The position numbers and the translations under genes were made by a program. From contig JAQUAF010000012.1 in NCBI GenBank assembly GCA_028687435.1, forward strand, positions 1 through 64,000: DNA of 64,000 nucleotides, given 5' to 3'. This DNA is from Verrucomicrobiia bacterium (GTDB lineage: Bacteria; Verrucomicrobiota; Verrucomicrobiia; JABWAM01). Below are positions 34,799-43,616 of the stretch, piece after piece. The notes below the pieces were generated by a model. The model made no database searches. It saw nothing but the letters and a program-made list of their open reading frames with translations, and had not been told where the DNA came from. The first letter of the stretch is position 1. Every line of letters starts with the position of its first letter.

Positions 34799-37700
34799 CG
34801 GGCGGGTTCCAGTTTGACGTTTGCGGTGCGTTCGATTTTGCCCCAGCCGATGAGGGCGCCCCGCAGGGCGCGTTTGACGGCGTTCCAGACGACCAGGCAG
34901 AGGAGGGGGCGATACACGAAACGCTGGGGGATGACCCATATGGCGCGCCAGGGGTTTTCGCCTTCCAATTTCAGGGCCAGGGCGGCCAGAACCACGTCGG
35001 AGACGATGAAAGCCATGAAGTAGAGCGCGACCTCGTAGCCATTGCCGAGGAAGAGCGAGAACAGCATGAGAACATCCACCATGGGGGCGGCGGCGACAAG
35101 GGCGATCTGGAAAAACCACATGCTGGGCAGGGCGAACCATCCCAATGCGCCGTATTTGGGATTGAAGAGCGCGGAACGATGTTTCCACAGGCATTGAAGG
35201 GTTCCGAAGGCCCAGCGGAACCGTTGTTTGACCAGGGATCGCAGGGTTTCGGGCGATTCGGTCCAGCCGACCGCTTCCTCGGCATAGCGGACTTGCCAGC
35301 CCAGGCGGCGGATTTGGATGGTCAGATCGGTGTCTTCGGCCAGGGTTTCCGCGGTGATGCCCCCGGCTTCCATGACGGCCTGGCGGCGCAGAGCGCCGAC
35401 CGCCCCGGGCACCACGGTGATGCAGTTGAGTTCGTCATAGGCCCGGCGGTCGAGATTGAAACCGCAGACATATTCAAGGGATTGGAATTCTGTGAGCCAT
35501 TTGCCCCGGTTGCCCACTTTGGCATTGCCGGAAACGGCGCCCACGGCGCGCGATTCGATCATGGGGCGCAGCAGATGGGCGATGGCGCCGGGTTCCAACT
35601 GGGTGTCGGCGTCCAGGGTTACCAGAAAAGGATGCCGGGCCAGTTGCGAAGCGAGGCTGAGCGCCGCTGACTTGCCCCGGTTGGGTTGGTGGCTGGCGCG
35701 AAGGCGGTTTTCTTTTGGAAAGGCGTTTTCGATCATCTCCCGGGTGCGGTCGGTTGATCCGTCGTTGATCATGATGATTTCAAGTTCGCCGCCATAGCCG
35801 TTGTTCAGGATCGAACGGATGGTTTGGACAATGACCTTTTCCTCGTTGTAAGCGGCGATCAGGACGCTGACCGGTGGGAGGGTGGGCGGCAGGGTTTTCC
35901 AGTTTGCGATTTCATCGGCATGGCGTTTCTTTTGCCGGATGGCCAGCCATGCGACAACCATGGTCCGGGCAAGGGTCATCAGCGAGGCCACGACCATGAA
36001 GGCCCAGAGCATTTCCTCCAGAAAGTAGATCAGGTGCAAACCCAGGCTGCTGGCGGCAATGGTCATCCGGTCGGTCTGGATGGCGGGGGGCATCACGTCG
36101 TCGCGTTGCAGGCCGAGAAGCTGGCTGGCGGTGACGAATTGGACCTGGTCGCGGGTGGAGTGGCGCAGCCATCGGATGATCTTGGGCAGGGCTTCCACTG
36201 TTTGACGCCGGTCGCCTCCTCCATCGTGAAGGAGGATGACATTGCCGTCCTCCTGGCTTTTTTCAATCCGCTTCAGGATGCCCTTGACGCCTGGCTTGGA
36301 CCAATCCTGCGGGTCGATGTTTTCGCAGACGGTGATATATCCCCGCCGCTGGGCGCGAAGGATGGGCAGGATTTGCTGGTAGGTCTGGGGCTGGGCATCC
36401 CCGGCGTAGGGCGGACGGAAAAGCAGGGTGGAGCGGCCCAGAAGGTTTTCCAGCAAACGCTGGGTGGCGTTCAATTCCAGATCGAACTGGACGTCGGATA
36501 TTTCGGCCATGTTCGGATGGGTGTAGCTGTGGTTGCCGATCTCGTGTCCCTCGTTCAGCATTCGCAAGACCAGTTTCGGGCATTCCTCCGCTTTGTGTCC
36601 GAGGATGAAAAACGTGGCAGGCACTTTTTCCTTCTTGAGAATATCCAGTATCTTGGGGGTCCAGCGTTCATCGGGACCGTCGTCGAAGGTCAGCGCGATG
36701 GTGTTGAGATCCCTTTTGCCGTAATGTTCGAGGACGACATAGGAGGGAAAGGTTTCATATTGGGCGATGTAATGTCCGTCGCTGGAGGGGAGGATTTTTC
36801 GTTTGCCAGGGGACATTTCCAGCCGGACCCGGAGCGCTTCCCCGGAGCCGACATGGGTGATGTGATCCTCGGGAGTCAATTCCCCGAGACGCCGCAGGTC
36901 TTCCGGGGTGAGGTTGATTTTGTGGGCGGCATCCAATGCGTCCCAAGCGGACGGATCTTCCAATCCGAGACGGTGCAGGGCGATGCCTGCCGCGCCTGTT
37001 TTGCATACGCTGCGGGCTTGGTTGAGGATGGTGACTGCGTCGAGGAACCATACGGTATGGGCGTCCTTGTCCTCCTGGTAATCGAAGGTGGGGTTGAATT
37101 CCGGCTGGGTTGTCTCAATCTGCACCGCATGGGTGGCGGCGGCCGTGACCATGGCGTCGGCAAAACTGATATTCTTGCCGACCGGGCCGTTGCGGGGCCA
37201 GTCCACTCCAAAAGCGCCCATTCCAATGATCCATTTTCCGGGTTCGGCAAATTCCATGGCATGTTGCAGCCATCGGTCGAACCATGGCTGGGAGGCGATG
37301 GGGCCGGACGGGTCGTGGCGGGAATTTTCATGGTAAAGCATGGCCAGAAAATAGTCGGTTTCGGGCGCCAGCTTATCGAGATCGAAGACCTGGGAGTCGT
37401 AGCCGACCGGAATGCAGACAACGAAGAGCAACTGCTGCTTGTGGCATTCGCGCGCAAACCGGATGAGAAATTGGTTGAAATCGTCCATGTATTCGGGCGC
37501 CACTCCCTCGAAATCGACGCAAAGACCGGCGTAATGGCGTTTGGCGGCCATGCCGGTTGCGGTTCGGATGAAGCGGATTTGGGGTTCCGGAGGCCCGGTG
37601 ACCAATGCCTCAATCAGATCTCCGCGCCAGCCTTCGCATTCATTGGTCAGGAGAGGGAGAATGCGGATGCCTCTTTCCCGCGCCAGGGATTCGACTTCCG

Positions 37701-38193
37701 GATCCGGACGACAGGCCAGATCGCATTCCTCGTTTTTGAGGCACAACCAATCCGGTGACAGGTGGGTGATCTGGCCGGCATGACGGCGGAGGGAAGGCAG
37801 GGAATTCTGGTCGTTGCCGGCATAAAAGGCCAGGGTGATGCGGCTGCTGGAATTCGCCGGCGCGGATGCCGGAGAACGGGGGCGAAGGGGCTGGGTTTGT
37901 GTGTGGCGAAGGTTGAAAAATCCAACTTTGGGTGAAGCAGGGTCTTTTGGCGGCTGCTGGCGGCGCAGCCCCTGCAATTGGGTTTGAAGTTGCCGGACGT
38001 TGGAGGGCAGGCGCAAATCCGGGCGTTGGAGCAGCGAACGGACAAAAAACAAAACGGCCAGAAAGATGAGAATGCCCATGAAAAGAGCCAGCAGTTTGAC
38101 GCGAGGCCAGCGGCTGCCGCTGGCATCGTGAAAAACAAAGGTTTGGTTCTCGTTTTGGGGAGAAGTCATGGGCATTTTGGGGAAAGGGGGCAT
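34795..38193 (-). CDS. Tri-modular GH18, polysaccharide deacetylase and GT2 synthase
   Basis: 1132 residues. A transmembrane helix lies near residues 27-50. Residues 125-420 are a GH18-like barrel with GLCVDFEG (catalytic Asp and Glu kept, the first two Asp of D-x-D-x-D-x-E replaced). Residues 480-690 are a CE4/NodB deacetylase with TFDDGPD, HSYTH, RPPYAG and ILLHDG all intact. After another membrane helix, residues 770-1060 are a processive GT2 with INDGSTDRT, TLDADTQ, AEDTDLT and QRFRW, followed by C-terminal helices. This should polymerise and deacetylate an amino-sugar polysaccharide, like PgaC plus PgaB in one chain. It is the first gene of the minus-strand operon. Confidence 0.85.
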   Translation of the reverse strand: MPPFPKMPMTSPQNENQTFVFHDASGSRWPRVKLLALFMGILIFLAVLFFVRSLLQRPDLRLPSNVRQLQTQLQGLRRQQPPKDPASPKVGFFNLRHTQTQPLRPRSPASAPANSSSRITLAFYAGNDQNSLPSLRRHAGQITHLSPDWLCLKNEECDLACRPDPEVESLARERGIRILPLLTNECEGWRGDLIEALVTGPPEPQIRFIRTATGMAAKRHYAGLCVDFEGVAPEYMDDFNQFLIRFARECHKQQLLFVVCIPVGYDSQVFDLDKLAPETDYFLAMLYHENSRHDPSGPIASQPWFDRWLQHAMEFAEPGKWIIGMGAFGVDWPRNGPVGKNISFADAMVTAAATHAVQIETTQPEFNPTFDYQEDKDAHTVWFLDAVTILNQARSVCKTGAAGIALHRLGLEDPSAWDALDAAHKINLTPEDLRRLGELTPEDHITHVGSGEALRVRLEMSPGKRKILPSSDGHYIAQYETFPSYVVLEHYGKRDLNTIALTFDDGPDERWTPKILDILKKEKVPATFFILGHKAEECPKLVLRMLNEGHEIGNHSYTHPNMAEISDVQFDLELNATQRLLENLLGRSTLLFRPPYAGDAQPQTYQQILPILRAQRRGYITVCENIDPQDWSKPGVKGILKRIEKSQEDGNVILLHDGGGDRRQTVEALPKIIRWLRHSTRDQVQFVTASQLLGLQRDDVMPPAIQTDRMTIAASSLGLHLIYFLEEMLWAFMVVASLMTLARTMVVAWLAIRQKKRHADEIANWKTLPPTLPPVSVLIAAYNEEKVIVQTIRSILNNGYGGELEIIMINDGSTDRTREMIENAFPKENRLRASHQPNRGKSAALSLASQLARHPFLVTLDADTQLEPGAIAHLLRPMIESRAVGAVSGNAKVGNRGKWLTEFQSLEYVCGFNLDRRAYDELNCITVVPGAVGALRRQAVMEAGGITAETLAEDTDLTIQIRRLGWQVRYAEEAVGWTESPETLRSLVKQRFRWAFGTLQCLWKHRSALFNPKYGALGWFALPSMWFFQIALVAAAPMVDVLMLFSLFLGNGYEVALYFMAFIVSDVVLAALALKLEGENPWRAIWVIPQRFVYRPLLCLVVWNAVKRALRGALIGWGKIERTANVKLEPAR

Positions 38194-38297
38194 TGTACAT
38201 CAAAGGAGGGTGTTCGTCACGCATGAGAATGGAAGCCGCTGGCTTTGAAAAAAAATGAGCCGGATGATTTGCCGGGCGATGTCAATCATCCCATGGG

Positions 38298-39623
38298 ATG
38301 ATTATGATGACTTTTGATTGGAATGCTTTGGATGGCGGCGGGCTTGCCGCGAACATGCGGACAGGCGGCCTGGTGTTGAGGGAACCGGCGGTTTTTCATG
38401 AGCCAACGCCGCTTTCCGAACGGTTGGCGCAGGTTTTGTGGCAGGAACAGTTGTTTTCACCGAAAAATTTGAGGACCACCGATGGACGAAGGTTGCGGGT
38501 GATTCATCCGGGAACCTGGAACATGGAGGGAGGACCGGATTTTGCGAGAGCGGAGATTGAACTGGATGGATCGGTCTGCCGGGGAGATGTGGAAGTCCAT
38601 TTGCGAGGCAATGACTGGCATGCCCATGGGCACGAGCGGAATCCCGCCTACAATCGGGTGGTGTTGGACGTGTCGTTGTGGGCCGGGGGTGGCGTCGAAC
38701 ACCCGCCCCGGCGCGCCGATGGAGAGACGTTGCCCCAGTTGGTTTTGTCGCCTTTTTTGGAATGCGCCCTTGAGGAATTGCAGGAGTCGCTGGACCCGGA
38801 TCGTTATCCTTTCGCATTGATCCGTCTGGCGCGCCCGGCAAACGCATTCCAGCACATGTCAAAAGAGGAAGTCCTCCGTTGGGTGGAGGAAGAGGGGATG
38901 AGGCGCATGGCGCAAAAGAGCGGGCGCGCGGGGGAACTGGTGTCGCGTTTTGGCGCAAACCAGGCGGCTTATCTGTTGATGGCGGAGTCTCTGGGGTACA
39001 AACATAACAAAGCCGCTTTTTTTGGGGTGGCGGCTGCCGTGCCTTTGCGGCGTTTGCTTGCCCGAAACGATCCGGATCGGATGATTGAGATGCTGCTGGC
39101 GGAATGCGGACGCCTGACCTTCCGGGTTTTTCAGGTTCGTCCCGCCAATCATCCCGAACGAAGACTGGCCGCCCTGGCGTTGCTGGCGCATTCCCGCCCG
39201 GATTTGGCGGGGTGGTTTGAGATGGCGGTGAACGCGGCGAATCCAGATTCTTTGCGTCCGGTTTTAAGGCATCCGTTTTGGTCGTGTCATGCCAGGAGGG
39301 GCGGGCCGTTGATTCATTCTCCGATGGCCCTGATTGGCCAGGAAAGATGGAGGGAGATGCTGGTCAATGTCATCATTCCGTTTTGTCATTCCCGGAGGAT
39401 GATGGCGGGGGATGGAAAGGGAGTCGGTGAGATTGAACGGGTTTATCGCGAACGAGCCGCTTCCCCGGGCAACTGTGTGACCCGGCGCATGGCGTATGAA
39501 TTGGGAGTGGCGCTGCCACGGCTGGCGTGGCTGCAGCAGGGACTCATTCAGATTGAGCGGCAGGGGAACTTTCCCGCTCCAGCCATTCGCGAAAATGGGC
39601 CATCGCCCGGGCTCGGTGACTGA
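38298..39623 (+). CDS. DUF2851-family protein
   Basis: A 441-residue cytoplasmic protein. The N-terminal third has LRTTDGRRLRVIHPGTWNMEGGPDF, ARAEIEL and DVEVHLRGNDWHAHGH, the diagnostic DUF2851 block, followed by NRVVLDVSLW. The rest is helical with no obvious catalytic motif. The family is widespread in Bacteroidota and Verrucomicrobiota but has no assigned function. Its last 80 nt overlap the end of the convergent rdgB gene. The ATG at 38298 is followed by ATGs at 38304 and 38307 that could also serve. Confidence 0.85.
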   Translation: MIMMTFDWNALDGGGLAANMRTGGLVLREPAVFHEPTPLSERLAQVLWQEQLFSPKNLRTTDGRRLRVIHPGTWNMEGGPDFARAEIELDGSVCRGDVEVHLRGNDWHAHGHERNPAYNRVVLDVSLWAGGGVEHPPRRADGETLPQLVLSPFLECALEELQESLDPDRYPFALIRLARPANAFQHMSKEEVLRWVEEEGMRRMAQKSGRAGELVSRFGANQAAYLLMAESLGYKHNKAAFFGVAAAVPLRRLLARNDPDRMIEMLLAECGRLTFRVFQVRPANHPERRLAALALLAHSRPDLAGWFEMAVNAANPDSLRPVLRHPFWSCHARRGGPLIHSPMALIGQERWREMLVNVIIPFCHSRRMMAGDGKGVGEIERVYRERAASPGNCVTRRMAYELGVALPRLAWLQQGLIQIERQGNFPAPAIRENGPSPGLGD

Positions 39624-40218
39624 GAAGGTTTTTTTCTTCGGCGGACAATTCGGCAAAGGTTTTGGTTTTTCCATCCGGAATAAAAAGCGGGTCGTAGCCA
39701 AATCCCTGGCATCCTTTGGGTTCAAATCCAATGCGCCCCCGGCAAATGCCTTGGAAAAGGCGGATGGATGGAGGGACGGAACTTTTTTTGCCGGGAGGGG
39801 GATTGATCCATGCCGCGGCCAGCACGCAACGGAATTGGGCGCCACGGCCGGCTTCGGAGATGTTTGCCAGGGTTTGAAGAAGTTTCTGGTTGTTGGCCTG
39901 GTCGTTGGAAGGTTCTCCGGCATATCGCGCGGAATAAACGCCGGGCTGGCCGGCAAGCGCATCGACCTCCAATCCGGAATCGTCTGCCAGCGCCAAAAGA
40001 GGGGTGTCGGGCAGGGGGGAGTTTTGGGTTGGGAGAAAGGCCAGAACAGCTTCCACCTTGATCCGGGCGTTGTCGTCGAAGGTTTGCCCGGTCTCGTGGA
40101 TTTCGCCGGTAAAACCGATGTCGCTCAGGGTCAAGACCCGGGTGATGGATGCCCCGGCCATGACGCCGATTTCAGACGCCTTGTGACGGTTGCGGGAGAC
40201 GAGCAGCAGCGTGATCAT
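39544..40218 (-). CDS. rdgB: Non-canonical purine NTP pyrophosphatase
   Basis: A 224-residue Ham1/RdgB enzyme that hydrolyses ITP, dITP and XTP to keep them out of nucleic acids. It has LLVSRNRHKASEI at the N-terminus, TFDDNARIKVEAV, ALADDSGLEVDAL (metal-binding Asp), GVYSARYAG, and the C-terminal GFGYDPLFIPDGKTKTFAELSAEEKN with SHRARA. All conserved stretches are complete. It converges on DUF2851 with an 80-nt overlap of coding ends. Confidence 0.93.
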   Translation of the reverse strand: MITLLLVSRNRHKASEIGVMAGASITRVLTLSDIGFTGEIHETGQTFDDNARIKVEAVLAFLPTQNSPLPDTPLLALADDSGLEVDALAGQPGVYSARYAGEPSNDQANNQKLLQTLANISEAGRGAQFRCVLAAAWINPPPGKKSSVPPSIRLFQGICRGRIGFEPKGCQGFGYDPLFIPDGKTKTFAELSAEEKNLLSHRARAMAHFREWLERESSPAAQSE

Positions 40219-40273
40219 GCCGCCATTGTTTCATGGCTGGGGGGGGATGCGCAAGTTTGTCGTATAATAGCGC

Positions 40274-40300
40274 TTGACGAAAAGAACTTTGTGATATAAA
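40274..40300 (+). promoter_or_regulatory. Promoter of ispH with extended -10
   Basis: TTGACG (40274-40279), a 15-bp spacer and TATAAA (40295-40300) preceded by TG one base earlier (extended -10). The expected start near 40307 leaves a leader of about 5 nt before the ATG at 40312, and no Shine-Dalgarno sequence is visible. Confidence 0.5.
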
Positions 40301-40311
40301 GTCCTTTTCAG

Positions 40312-41175
40312 ATGAGAATTCTTCGCGCAACTCACTTGGGCATGTGTTTTGGAGTGAAAGATGCCATTCGATTGGCTCAAGAAGCGTCGGATGGATGTCA
40401 ATTAACTATTCTTGGCGAGTTGGTTCATAATCAGGAAGTGAATAAGATGCTCGCCGACAAGGGGGTTCGGATTGCGGCGGCGCCAGATGAAATTTCCACA
40501 CGCACGGTCATGGTTAGCAGTCACGGGGCTTCACAAGGAGTGCTTCGTCAGCTTCATGAGTCTGGATTGAATGTCATTGAGGCGACTTGTCCATTGGTTC
40601 GTTTGGCGCATCGGCAGTTGGCGGAATTGGCGGCGATGGGGTGTCATCCGGTTGTGATTGGCAAACGCGATCATGTGGAGGTGAAGGGGTTGGTGGGGGA
40701 TTTTCCGGATGCCAGCGTGATTCTTATGGAAAGCGATGTGGAGGGGGTTCCCGCGCGGCGGCGTTATGGCGTGATTTCCCAGACCACCCAGCCGGAGGAA
40801 CGGGTGAGGGAGCTTTTGCGCGTGTTGCGAGAGGTTCGTCCGGATTCCGAGGTGATTTTTCGCGACACGGTTTGCCGTCCGACCAAACAACGTCAAAACG
40901 CAGCAGTGGAACTGGCGCGCCAGTGCGACCTTGTTTTGGTGTTGGGCGCTTTGCATAGCAACAACACCCGCGAACTGGCGGCGGTTTGCCGCCGTTTTTG
41001 CGCGAGGGTGATCCAACTGGAGACTCCGTCGGAGTTGCGGTTTGAGTGGTTGACCGGGGTGGGCACGGTTGGAATCACCGCCGGCACATCGACCCCTGGA
41101 CACGTGATCGATGCCGTTGAGCAAAAACTTCAACAATGGGTGGAGACACCTGTTCTCTTACCCCTTGAACCTTAA
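40312..41175 (+). CDS. ispH: 4-hydroxy-3-methylbut-2-enyl diphosphate reductase
   Basis: A 287-residue iron-sulfur enzyme of the last MEP-pathway step, making IPP and DMAPP. The three cluster cysteines are in GMCFGVKDA (near 13), EATCPLVR (near 95) and TVCRPTKQRQ (near 190). HNQEVNKML and SSHGASQ supply substrate histidines, and TAGTSTPGHVI is the C-terminal signature. Length matches the short bacterial form. An 8-nt gap separates it from creD, so they may share a transcript, although the two functions are unrelated. Confidence 0.94.
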   Translation: MRILRATHLGMCFGVKDAIRLAQEASDGCQLTILGELVHNQEVNKMLADKGVRIAAAPDEISTRTVMVSSHGASQGVLRQLHESGLNVIEATCPLVRLAHRQLAELAAMGCHPVVIGKRDHVEVKGLVGDFPDASVILMESDVEGVPARRRYGVISQTTQPEERVRELLRVLREVRPDSEVIFRDTVCRPTKQRQNAAVELARQCDLVLVLGALHSNNTRELAAVCRRFCARVIQLETPSELRFEWLTGVGTVGITAGTSTPGHVIDAVEQKLQQWVETPVLLPLEP

Positions 41176-41182
41176 ACCAAAT

Positions 41183-42601
41183 ATGAACGCCTCCAATCTT
41201 CCGCCTGTCATTTCGCGTCCCATTCCCAAAACCGCCAGCCCGGTGATGAAGCTTTTGGGGGTGGGAGGAATGGCGGCCATTTTGTTGATTCCGCTGGGCA
41301 TGATTGGGGCGGTGTTGAATGAGCGCTTGCATCGGCGCAACGGGGCGGTGGCCGAGATCACCTCCACATGGGGCAGGGATCAGGAATTGGTGGGGCCGGT
41401 GTTGATGATCCCTTATCGTTCCACCCGGAAAGTGGTGAGGCAGCAAAAGGTAAAAGGCGTGGTGTGCGAAGTGGAGAAGGTGGAGACATTCGTGGTCAAA
41501 GCCTGTTTTTTGCCCCAGTCGCTGGATGTGGAAGGCAACATCCGTCCCGAGGAGCGGCGGCGGGGGATTTACCGGGCGGTGGTTTACAGCGGATCGCTGA
41601 AGTTGAAAGGCGTTTTTTCAGTTCCGGATTTTGGAGCATGGAAGATTGATCCCAAGGATGTGCTGTGGGAAGAGGCGTCGATTTCCATGGCCATTCCGGA
41701 TTTGCGCGGGGTGCGCGAGGGGTTGCAAATCACCCTTGGAGCGCAGAAGATTCCCTTGGGGCCGGGTTCGAAGATACACGGTTTCAATGCCGGTGTCTGG
41801 GGAAAGGCGGCGGGAATGGGGTGGCTGACAGCGGAAGTTCCGTTTGAATTGGATTTGACGCTCAATGGGAGCAGCGGCATCCGGTTTGCGCCCGTGGGAG
41901 TGCAAAACACGGTGAAATTGGATTCCTCCTGGCCCGATCCCTCATTTCAGGGCGCATTTCTGCCGGTCGAGAGAAAAGTGGATGGGAAGGGGTTTTCGGC
42001 GATTTGGCGGGTTTCCTATTATGGCCGCAATTATCCGCAACAGTGGCTGGAAGCCGACTCGGCGGCATTCAGTCCGGAGGCGGTGCGAAGTTCCCTGTTT
42101 GGGGTGGCTTTTATTGCGCCGATCGATTCCTACCGCAATGTGGAACGCTCGACAAAGTATGGCGCCCTGTTCGTTGCGCTGGTGTTTGCCGCCTTTTTCC
42201 TCTTTGAAATCCTGGCCCGGTTGAGAGTTCATCCCCTGCAGTATTTGCTGGTTGGGGCGGCCCTCTGCCTGTTTTTCCTGGCCTTGTTGTCGCTGTCTGA
42301 ATTGCTGAGTTTTGGCTGCGCGTATTTCGCCGCCGCGCTGGTGTCGGCCTTGTTGGTGACGGCCTATGCGCATCAGGTGCTCAAGAGCGGATGGCGGACG
42401 CTGATCGTCAGCGCCGAGTTGGCGGGGATATACGGTTTTCTTTATGTGATTCTGCAATTGCAGGATTATTCCCTGATGGTGGGGACCCTGGGCTTGTTTT
42501 TGGTTTTGGCGGCGGTCATGTATGTGACGCGCAAGATTGACTGGTACGCGCAGGATGACGCGGTTTATCGCGCGTTGATTTCACCGGATAAAAAACCATG
42601 A
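41183..42601 (+). CDS. creD: Inner-membrane protein CreD
   Basis: About 472 residues. One transmembrane helix near residue 20-45 (LLGVGGMAAILLIPLGMIGAVL) with the following ERLHRRNGAVAEITSTWGRDQELVGPVLMIPY is diagnostic for CreD; a large periplasmic beta-domain follows, and about five helices end the protein (YGALFVALVFAAFFLFEIL onward). CreD is linked to envelope integrity and beta-lactam response in enterobacteria. It heads a tight run of four genes with 4-nt overlaps. The ATG at 41183 is chosen over upstream in-frame codons inside ispH. Confidence 0.9.
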   Translation: MNASNLPPVISRPIPKTASPVMKLLGVGGMAAILLIPLGMIGAVLNERLHRRNGAVAEITSTWGRDQELVGPVLMIPYRSTRKVVRQQKVKGVVCEVEKVETFVVKACFLPQSLDVEGNIRPEERRRGIYRAVVYSGSLKLKGVFSVPDFGAWKIDPKDVLWEEASISMAIPDLRGVREGLQITLGAQKIPLGPGSKIHGFNAGVWGKAAGMGWLTAEVPFELDLTLNGSSGIRFAPVGVQNTVKLDSSWPDPSFQGAFLPVERKVDGKGFSAIWRVSYYGRNYPQQWLEADSAAFSPEAVRSSLFGVAFIAPIDSYRNVERSTKYGALFVALVFAAFFLFEILARLRVHPLQYLLVGAALCLFFLALLSLSELLSFGCAYFAAALVSALLVTAYAHQVLKSGWRTLIVSAELAGIYGFLYVILQLQDYSLMVGTLGLFLVLAAVMYVTRKIDWYAQDDAVYRALISPDKKP

Positions 42602-43233
42602 TTGCCCATCACATTCATCACGCCCTTGCGCAGGTGCAGGAATTGCAGAAGCGCGTGCTGGAGAAACAGCGGTTCAAAGGATACTCGGGGTCCGCGCGAG
42701 CTCTTTCCGGGGTGATCGCCTTGATGGGCGCCCTGATATTGGATTGCGGCTGGTTGCCCGGCACGATATGGACGCATTTTTGCGGGTGGGCGGCGGTTTT
42801 TGCGGTGGCGGTGGGCATGAACAAGGTGGCGATCGTGTATTGGTTCCTGACCGATCCGGAGACGGAGCGCGATGTGCGGCGGCTGAGGCCGGTGCTGGAT
42901 CTGGTTCCCACGTTGATCGCAGGCGGGGCGCTGACCCTGGCCCTGATCTTGCGGAATCAGTTTGATTTGCTGTTCGGCGTCTGGATGGTTCTCTTCGGCC
43001 TGATGAATCTGGCCGTCCGGCATGCGGCGCCCCGTCCCATCGCGTTGGTGGGGATTTATTACATGGCCTGCGGCGCGGCTTGTTTGCTGCTGCCCGGCAT
43101 TTCGTTTCAAAATCCATGGCCCATGGGCATTGTTTTCTTTCTTGGCGAATTGGCGGGCGGAACCATCCTGCATTATGAGGGGATGCCGCCGGTTGTTTTC
43201 AACTGGTTGATTAAAAAAGGAGATGAGAGATGA
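42598..43233 (+). CDS. Unknown membrane protein in the creD operon
   Basis: A 211-residue protein with about six hydrophobic segments from residue 37 on (VIALMGALILDCG, WAAVFAVAVGMNKVAIVYWF, LVPTLIAGGALTLALIL, WMVLFGLMNLAV, ALVGIYYMACGAACLLL, GIVFFLGELAGGTIL). The N-terminus is a helical, basic cytoplasmic stretch. No family could be recognised. It starts 4 nt before the creD stop and overlaps the regulator gene by 4 nt, so translational coupling is likely and the three probably work together in the envelope. Confidence 0.7.
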   Translation: MIAHHIHHALAQVQELQKRVLEKQRFKGYSGSARALSGVIALMGALILDCGWLPGTIWTHFCGWAAVFAVAVGMNKVAIVYWFLTDPETERDVRRLRPVLDLVPTLIAGGALTLALILRNQFDLLFGVWMVLFGLMNLAVRHAAPRPIALVGIYYMACGAACLLLPGISFQNPWPMGIVFFLGELAGGTILHYEGMPPVVFNWLIKKGDER

Positions 43234-43616
43234 GCTTGAAAAACGAAAATCCTTATGCGGCATTGGAGAAAATTTTCCATGAGCCCAGCCGTCTGGCCAT
43301 CATGTCGGCCTTGTGCGCGGCGGCGGATGGCCTCACGTTTAATGAGATCAAAAAACAATGCGATTTGACGGATGGCAACCTGAGCCGGCACCTGAAAGTG
43401 CTGGAGGAGGCGGGATCGGTGAGCATTCGCAAGGCGTTTGTGAAGTCCAAGCCGCAGACCACCGTGATGCTTTCGGAAAAAGGGCGCGCCAGTTTTTTGG
43501 AATATTTGAAGGCGTTGGAGGAAGTGCTTAAACAGGCGGCCAAGGGGTTGCAGCTGGAGAGGAAACCGGTTTCCGGTGAGGTTGCGCCGGGGGGGACGGC
43601 GATTGCGGAGGCTTGA
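43230..43616 (+). CDS. Winged-helix transcriptional regulator of the creD operon
   Basis: A 128-residue regulator. HEPSRLAIMSALCAAADGLTFNEI and LTDGNLSRHLKVLEEAGSVSIRK form an ArsR/MarR-like winged helix, with the recognition helix LTDGNLSRHLKVL. No cysteine or ligand pocket is evident, so the signal is unknown. It overlaps both flanking membrane-protein genes by 4 nt and probably regulates its own operon. The combination of creD, a membrane protein and this type of regulator recurs in several phyla, by recollection. Confidence 0.82.
   Translation: MSLKNENPYAALEKIFHEPSRLAIMSALCAAADGLTFNEIKKQCDLTDGNLSRHLKVLEEAGSVSIRKAFVKSKPQTTVMLSEKGRASFLEYLKALEEVLKQAAKGLQLERKPVSGEVAPGGTAIAEA

Noticed and set aside
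34799..35194. Upstream in-frame extension of the GH26 gene
   Set aside because: It lies within the synthase coding region in another frame and has an arginine/proline-rich, non-protein-like composition. The signal peptide begins after ATG 34798.
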